NCBI GenBank assembly: GCA_017444505.1
Contig: JAFSWK010000233.1
Coordinates: forward strand, 1-26,718
Direction of reading: 5' to 3'
Source: Rhodocyclaceae bacterium
GTDB taxonomy: Bacteria > Pseudomonadota > Gammaproteobacteria > Burkholderiales > Rhodocyclaceae
Length of the DNA: 26,718 nucleotides
Below the pieces are notes generated by a model, which worked only from the letters and a program-made list of their open reading frames with translations, did not search any database and was not told where the DNA came from. Positions 23,888 to 26,718 of this stretch are shown piece by piece (the stretch's first letter is position 1; the number at the start of each line of letters is the position of its first letter). The translations under genes were made by a program, and so were the position numbers.

Positions 23888-25592
23888 GGGCCACCCGCAG
23901 CAGTTCTTCCAGCGAGGTTAGTCCGGCGGCGACTTTTTGCAGTCCGTCTTCGTAGAGCGTGCTCATGCCTGCTGTCACCGCCAGATTTTGCAGGGCGGCG
24001 GCATCCACGCCGTTCAAAATCGCTTGCCGCGCAGCATCATCCATGACGAAGAGTTCGTGAATCGCGGTGCGCCCGCGATAGCCGGTGTGCTTGCAGTGTT
24101 CGCAGCCTTGCGCGCTGTAAATGGTGGCGTCTGCGGCGGGCACATGACGCGCCAGCCCGGTCTCGCGCAGCATGGCTTCGGGCAGTTCGCGCGGCGCTTT
24201 GCAGTGCGGGCACAGCGTGCGCACCAGCCGCTGCGCCAGTACGCCGTTGATGGTGGAGGTGATGAGATAGCGTTCAATGCCCATGTCTTCCAGACGGATG
24301 ACGGCGGCGGCGGCGGTGTTGGTGTGCAGCGTGGAGAGCACGAGGTGGCCGGTGAGCGCCGATTGCACGGCAATTTGCGCGGTTTCCGTGTCGCGCATCT
24401 CGCCAATCATGATGATGTCCGGGTCTTGCCGCAGAATGGAGCGCAGCGCGCCGGCGAAGGTCATGCCAATCTGCGCGTGCACCTGCACCTGATTGACGCC
24501 GTCGAGCTGGTATTCCACAGGGTCTTCGACGGTGAGGATTTTCGCTGCGCGCGCATCCAGCTTGGCCAGCGATGCGTACAGCGTGGTGGTTTTGCCCGAG
24601 CCGGTCGGCCCCGTGACCAGTACGATGCCGTGCGGACGGGTGATGAGTTCGCGGTATTGCGCCAGCGCCTTGCCGGAAAAGCCCATGCTTTCCAGTTCCA
24701 GACGCAGGCTGGCGCGGTCGAGCACGCGCAGCACGACGCTCTCACCATGCACGGTGGGCAGCGTGGAGACGCGCAAGTCCAGGTCGTGCCCCTTGACGCG
24801 GGTGCGGATGCGCCCGTCTTGCGGCAGGCGGCGCTCGGCAATGTTGAGGTGGGCGAGCAGCTTGATGCGCGAAGTCACCGCTGGCGCCAGCGCCAGACTT
24901 TCGCGCTCTTGCGCCTGCAAGACGCCGTCGACGCGATAGCGCACTTGCAGGCCGTCTTCAAAGGGTTCGATGTGAATGTCGGAGGCGGCCAGATCAATGA
25001 CGCGGGCAATAATCTGATTGACCAGCCGGATGACCGGCGCTTCGGTGGCCAGGTCTTTCAGGTGTTCGACAAACTCGCCGCCATCGGCGGCGGCATCCGC
25101 GCGCGCTTCGGCCTCTTCTTCACGTTCGGGGGCGACGTAGAGGCGGTCAAGCGCGGCGGCCAGTTCGCTTTCCATGGCCAGACGCGGCACGATGCGCCGC
25201 CCGCTGGCCAGCGCCAGCGCCTGTTGCAAAAAGTCATCCTGCGGCACGGCCATGGCTACTTCCAGCGCGCCGTCTTCCGTCAGGCACAGCGGCAAAATCT
25301 GGTGCGTGAGCAAAAAGGCAGTTTGCAGACCGGGCGCGTCCAGCGGTTCATCGGGAAAATCGTCGGCGCGCGCCAGCGACAGTTGCAACTGTTCGCTCAG
25401 CGCCTCGGCCAGGTCTGTTTCCGAAACCAGCCCCAGCCGCACCAGCACCCGCCCGAGCAAACCGCCCATCTGCGCCTGCGCCGCCAGTGCCTGTTCCAAG
25501 TCGCGCGCGGCGAGCTTCTGGCGACGAACCAGCAGTTCGCCCAGCAGGGGGCGGGGAGAATCGCAAAGCGTGTCGGGAGTGTCGTGGCGCAT
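23880..25592 (-). CDS. gspE: Type II secretion assembly ATPase GspE
   Basis: GspE is the cytoplasmic hexameric ATPase that drives type II secretion. The 570-residue protein has an N-terminal GspE/PilB N-domain (LLGELLVRRQKLAARDLEQAL). The ATPase core follows: Asp-box and Arg-finger region IHIEPFEDGLQVRYRVDG, Walker A GPTGSGKTTT with Lys334, Asp box ILTVEDPVEY, Walker B DPDIIMIGEMRD, and the His box TGHLVLSTLHTN. A tetracysteine zinc module (CPHC ... CEHC, about residues 460 to 500) separates GspE/PilB from retraction ATPases. A short Ala/Glu/Asp-rich stretch near 155-170 breaks the N-domain from the core. ATG 25592 has AAGG 8 bases upstream. It is cotranscribed with gspF; no other gsp gene is nearby. 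PilB or MshE is the alternative. Confidence 0.88.
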   Translation of the reverse strand: MRHDTPDTLCDSPRPLLGELLVRRQKLAARDLEQALAAQAQMGGLLGRVLVRLGLVSETDLAEALSEQLQLSLARADDFPDEPLDAPGLQTAFLLTHQILPLCLTEDGALEVAMAVPQDDFLQQALALASGRRIVPRLAMESELAAALDRLYVAPEREEEAEARADAAADGGEFVEHLKDLATEAPVIRLVNQIIARVIDLAASDIHIEPFEDGLQVRYRVDGVLQAQERESLALAPAVTSRIKLLAHLNIAERRLPQDGRIRTRVKGHDLDLRVSTLPTVHGESVVLRVLDRASLRLELESMGFSGKALAQYRELITRPHGIVLVTGPTGSGKTTTLYASLAKLDARAAKILTVEDPVEYQLDGVNQVQVHAQIGMTFAGALRSILRQDPDIIMIGEMRDTETAQIAVQSALTGHLVLSTLHTNTAAAAVIRLEDMGIERYLITSTINGVLAQRLVRTLCPHCKAPRELPEAMLRETGLARHVPAADATIYSAQGCEHCKHTGYRGRTAIHELFVMDDAARQAILNGVDAAALQNLAVTAGMSTLYEDGLQKVAAGLTSLEELLRVAHA

Positions 25593-25603
25593 GGGGAACC
25601 TTT

Positions 25604-25623
25604 CGGCGGCGAGTCAGCCGCCG
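25604..25623 (-). other. Hairpin in the gspE leader
   Basis: A perfect 7-bp repeat CGGCGGC / GCCGCCG with a 6-base loop lies 11 to 31 bases upstream of the gspE start. It touches the AAAGG ribosome site, so it may damp translation initiation. Inference from pairing only. Confidence 0.4.
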
Positions 25624-25644
25624 CCGTAAAAACGCGGGGGGCAC

Positions 25645-25652
25645 AGTATACT
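25645..25652. promoter_or_regulatory. Palindromic -10-like AGTATACT between gspE and the glycosyltransferase
   Basis: AGTATACT is its own reverse complement, so each strand offers TATACT at a sensible distance from a start codon (about 50 bases on either side). I see no good -35 at 17 bases for either direction. Weak candidate for a shared divergent promoter. Confidence 0.25.
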
Positions 25653-25699
25653 TCGCATCTTCGCGCCCAATCATTTCATTTTGCCAACAGGGTTTTGCA

Positions 25700-26718
25700 A
25701 TGGATTTTTCCCTGCCCGTCGACACGCCGCCGCTGATTTCCGTGCTGATTCGCAGCATGAACCGCCCGTCGCTGGCCGCGACGCTGGAATCGGTGGCGCG
25801 CCAGCAATGGCCGAATCTGGAAATCATCATTGTCGCCGCCTGCGGCGCGTCCCACCCGGAACCGCCCGCGCGCGTGCTGGATCACCCGGTGCGGCTGGTG
25901 CGCTCCGAACGTCCCCTGCGCCGCTCAGAGGCCGCCAATGCCGGGCTGGATGCCGCGCGAGGCGATTTGCTCTGTTTTCTGGATGACGACGATGCGCTGC
26001 TGCCCGGCCACTTTGAGCCGCTGGTCGAAGCCCTGCGCGCACACCCGCAGGCCGTCGCCGCCTATTCCGGCACCAGCGCCGAGACGCCCGACGGCCATGT
26101 GCTGCGCGTCTATGGCCGCCCGTTTGACCGCACGGATTTGTATCTGGAAAACTGCTTTCCGATTCATTCCGTGCTCTTTCGCCGCGAGGCGGTGCAGGCG
26201 GGCGCGCGTTTCGACCCCGCCTTTGATTTGTGCGAAGACTGGGATTTCTGGTTGCAGCTCGCCCGCTGCGGGGATTTTGTCTACTGCGAAGCCGTCACCG
26301 CCCTCTATCGCATCACCGAGGACGGCGGCTACGCCCTGCAAGGCGACGGGCAAACCGCCTATCTGGCCGAGCGCGCCGTGCTGGAAAAATGGCGCACACT
26401 GCACAGCGCCGACGCCCTGCACGCCATCGCCGAGCGCGGACGCCTGGTGCGCCCCTTGCAGCACGAGCGGCTGCAACTGCTGGCGCAAGCGCAAGAGGCG
26501 CAACAGGAGGCGGAAGAACTGCATGTCGAGCTGCAACAGCGCGACGAACACATCCGCGCGCAGGATGCCCGCATTCAGGAACTGCTCCGCTCGCATTCCT
26601 GGCGCATCACCGCGCCGCTGCGAACACTCAGCCTGTATGTGCGGCAAGGACGGCGCGCGTGGCACGCGCTGCGGGCGATGTCCGGCGCGCAGCGGCGGGA
26701 TTTGCTGCGCCATCTGGC
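25700..26718 (+). CDS. Family 2 glycosyltransferase with C-terminal coiled coil, 5' part
   Basis: The frame is open from ATG 25700 to the window end (339 full codons) and no stop is reached. The N-terminal GT-A domain starts with ISVLIRSMNRPSLAATLESV. It has the phosphate-loop region SEAANAGLDAARGD and the metal/nucleotide-sugar motif FLDDDDALLPGHF with Asp95-98. The acceptor-side acidic segment is FDLCEDWDFWLQLA. After about residue 255 a Gln/Glu/Ala-rich stretch with heptad-like spacing looks like a coiled coil, ending in SWRITAPLR. That short motif recurs in GT2 enzymes of O-antigen and other surface-polysaccharide loci, where a second domain often follows. CAGGG lies 7 bases upstream of the ATG. 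It is divergent from gspE and may open a polysaccharide locus beyond the window. The sugar and acceptor cannot be read. Confidence 0.88.
   Translation, partial: MDFSLPVDTPPLISVLIRSMNRPSLAATLESVARQQWPNLEIIIVAACGASHPEPPARVLDHPVRLVRSERPLRRSEAANAGLDAARGDLLCFLDDDDALLPGHFEPLVEALRAHPQAVAAYSGTSAETPDGHVLRVYGRPFDRTDLYLENCFPIHSVLFRREAVQAGARFDPAFDLCEDWDFWLQLARCGDFVYCEAVTALYRITEDGGYALQGDGQTAYLAERAVLEKWRTLHSADALHAIAERGRLVRPLQHERLQLLAQAQEAQQEAEELHVELQQRDEHIRAQDARIQELLRSHSWRITAPLRTLSLYVRQGRRAWHALRAMSGAQRRDLLRHL

Noticed and set aside
23937..25736. 599-codon open frame on the plus strand opposite gspE
   Set aside because: Shadow of the gspE codon pattern; no ribosome site or domain, and gspE carries all its catalytic motifs.
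1..26718. Insertion sequences, phage genes, CRISPR arrays, tRNA or rRNA
   Set aside because: I saw no transposase or integrase motifs, no regularly spaced repeats with spacers, and no tRNA- or rRNA-like sequence; all large frames are accounted for by housekeeping or metabolic genes.

Overview
The window is a gene-dense, GC-rich stretch of a Gram-negative proteobacterial chromosome. I infer a betaproteobacterium from three things: the gene order amgK / lptD-surA-pdxA-rsmA, a tripartite RND pump with lipoprotein adaptor and lipoprotein outer-membrane channel, and a chromosomal mcm-meaB-pccB-pccA cluster. Every recognisable gene looks intact except the two cut by the window ends. I see no mobile element, CRISPR array, rRNA or tRNA. 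The content is mostly housekeeping and metabolic, and I found no clear new multi-gene system. The oddities are in protein tails, leaders and gene neighbourhoods.

Layout: (1) 1-441, 3' part of 5-formyltetrahydrofolate cyclo-ligase, ending at a hairpin terminator shared with the convergent efflux operon. (2) 495-6736, minus strand: an RND multidrug efflux operon in the order adaptor, pump, outer-membrane channel. The adaptor carries a tail with methionine at every third residue, and the channel carries an acidic Pro/Ala-rich extension of about 127 residues. (3) 6978-8347, minus strand: monothiol glutaredoxin grxD and the amino-sugar kinase amgK. (4) 8449-14244, plus strand: lptD-surA-pdxA-rsmA, with surA/pdxA and pdxA/rsmA joined by ATGA overlaps. 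lptD appears to use a TTG start. (5) 14269-15357, minus strand: the flavin transferase apbE, divergent from (6) 15520-22356, plus strand: methylmalonyl-CoA mutase, its MeaB chaperone GTPase, and the beta and alpha subunits of propionyl-CoA carboxylase, closed by a strong terminator. (7) 22628-25592, minus strand: a gspE-gspF pair of a type II secretion system without the usual neighbours. (8) 25700-end, plus strand: a family 2 glycosyltransferase cut by the window end.

How the genes work together: PccA/PccB carboxylate propionyl-CoA to methylmalonyl-CoA, and the B12-dependent mutase, protected by MeaB, isomerises it to succinyl-CoA. The epimerase that normally links the two is not in the window. 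LptD and SurA serve outer-membrane assembly, AmgK belongs to peptidoglycan sugar recycling, and the RND operon exports small molecules. The apbE/mcm intergenic region is the richest non-coding stretch: a perfect 15-bp inverted repeat, a plausible sigma-70 promoter, and five copies of ACCTG on the two strands within about 135 bp.
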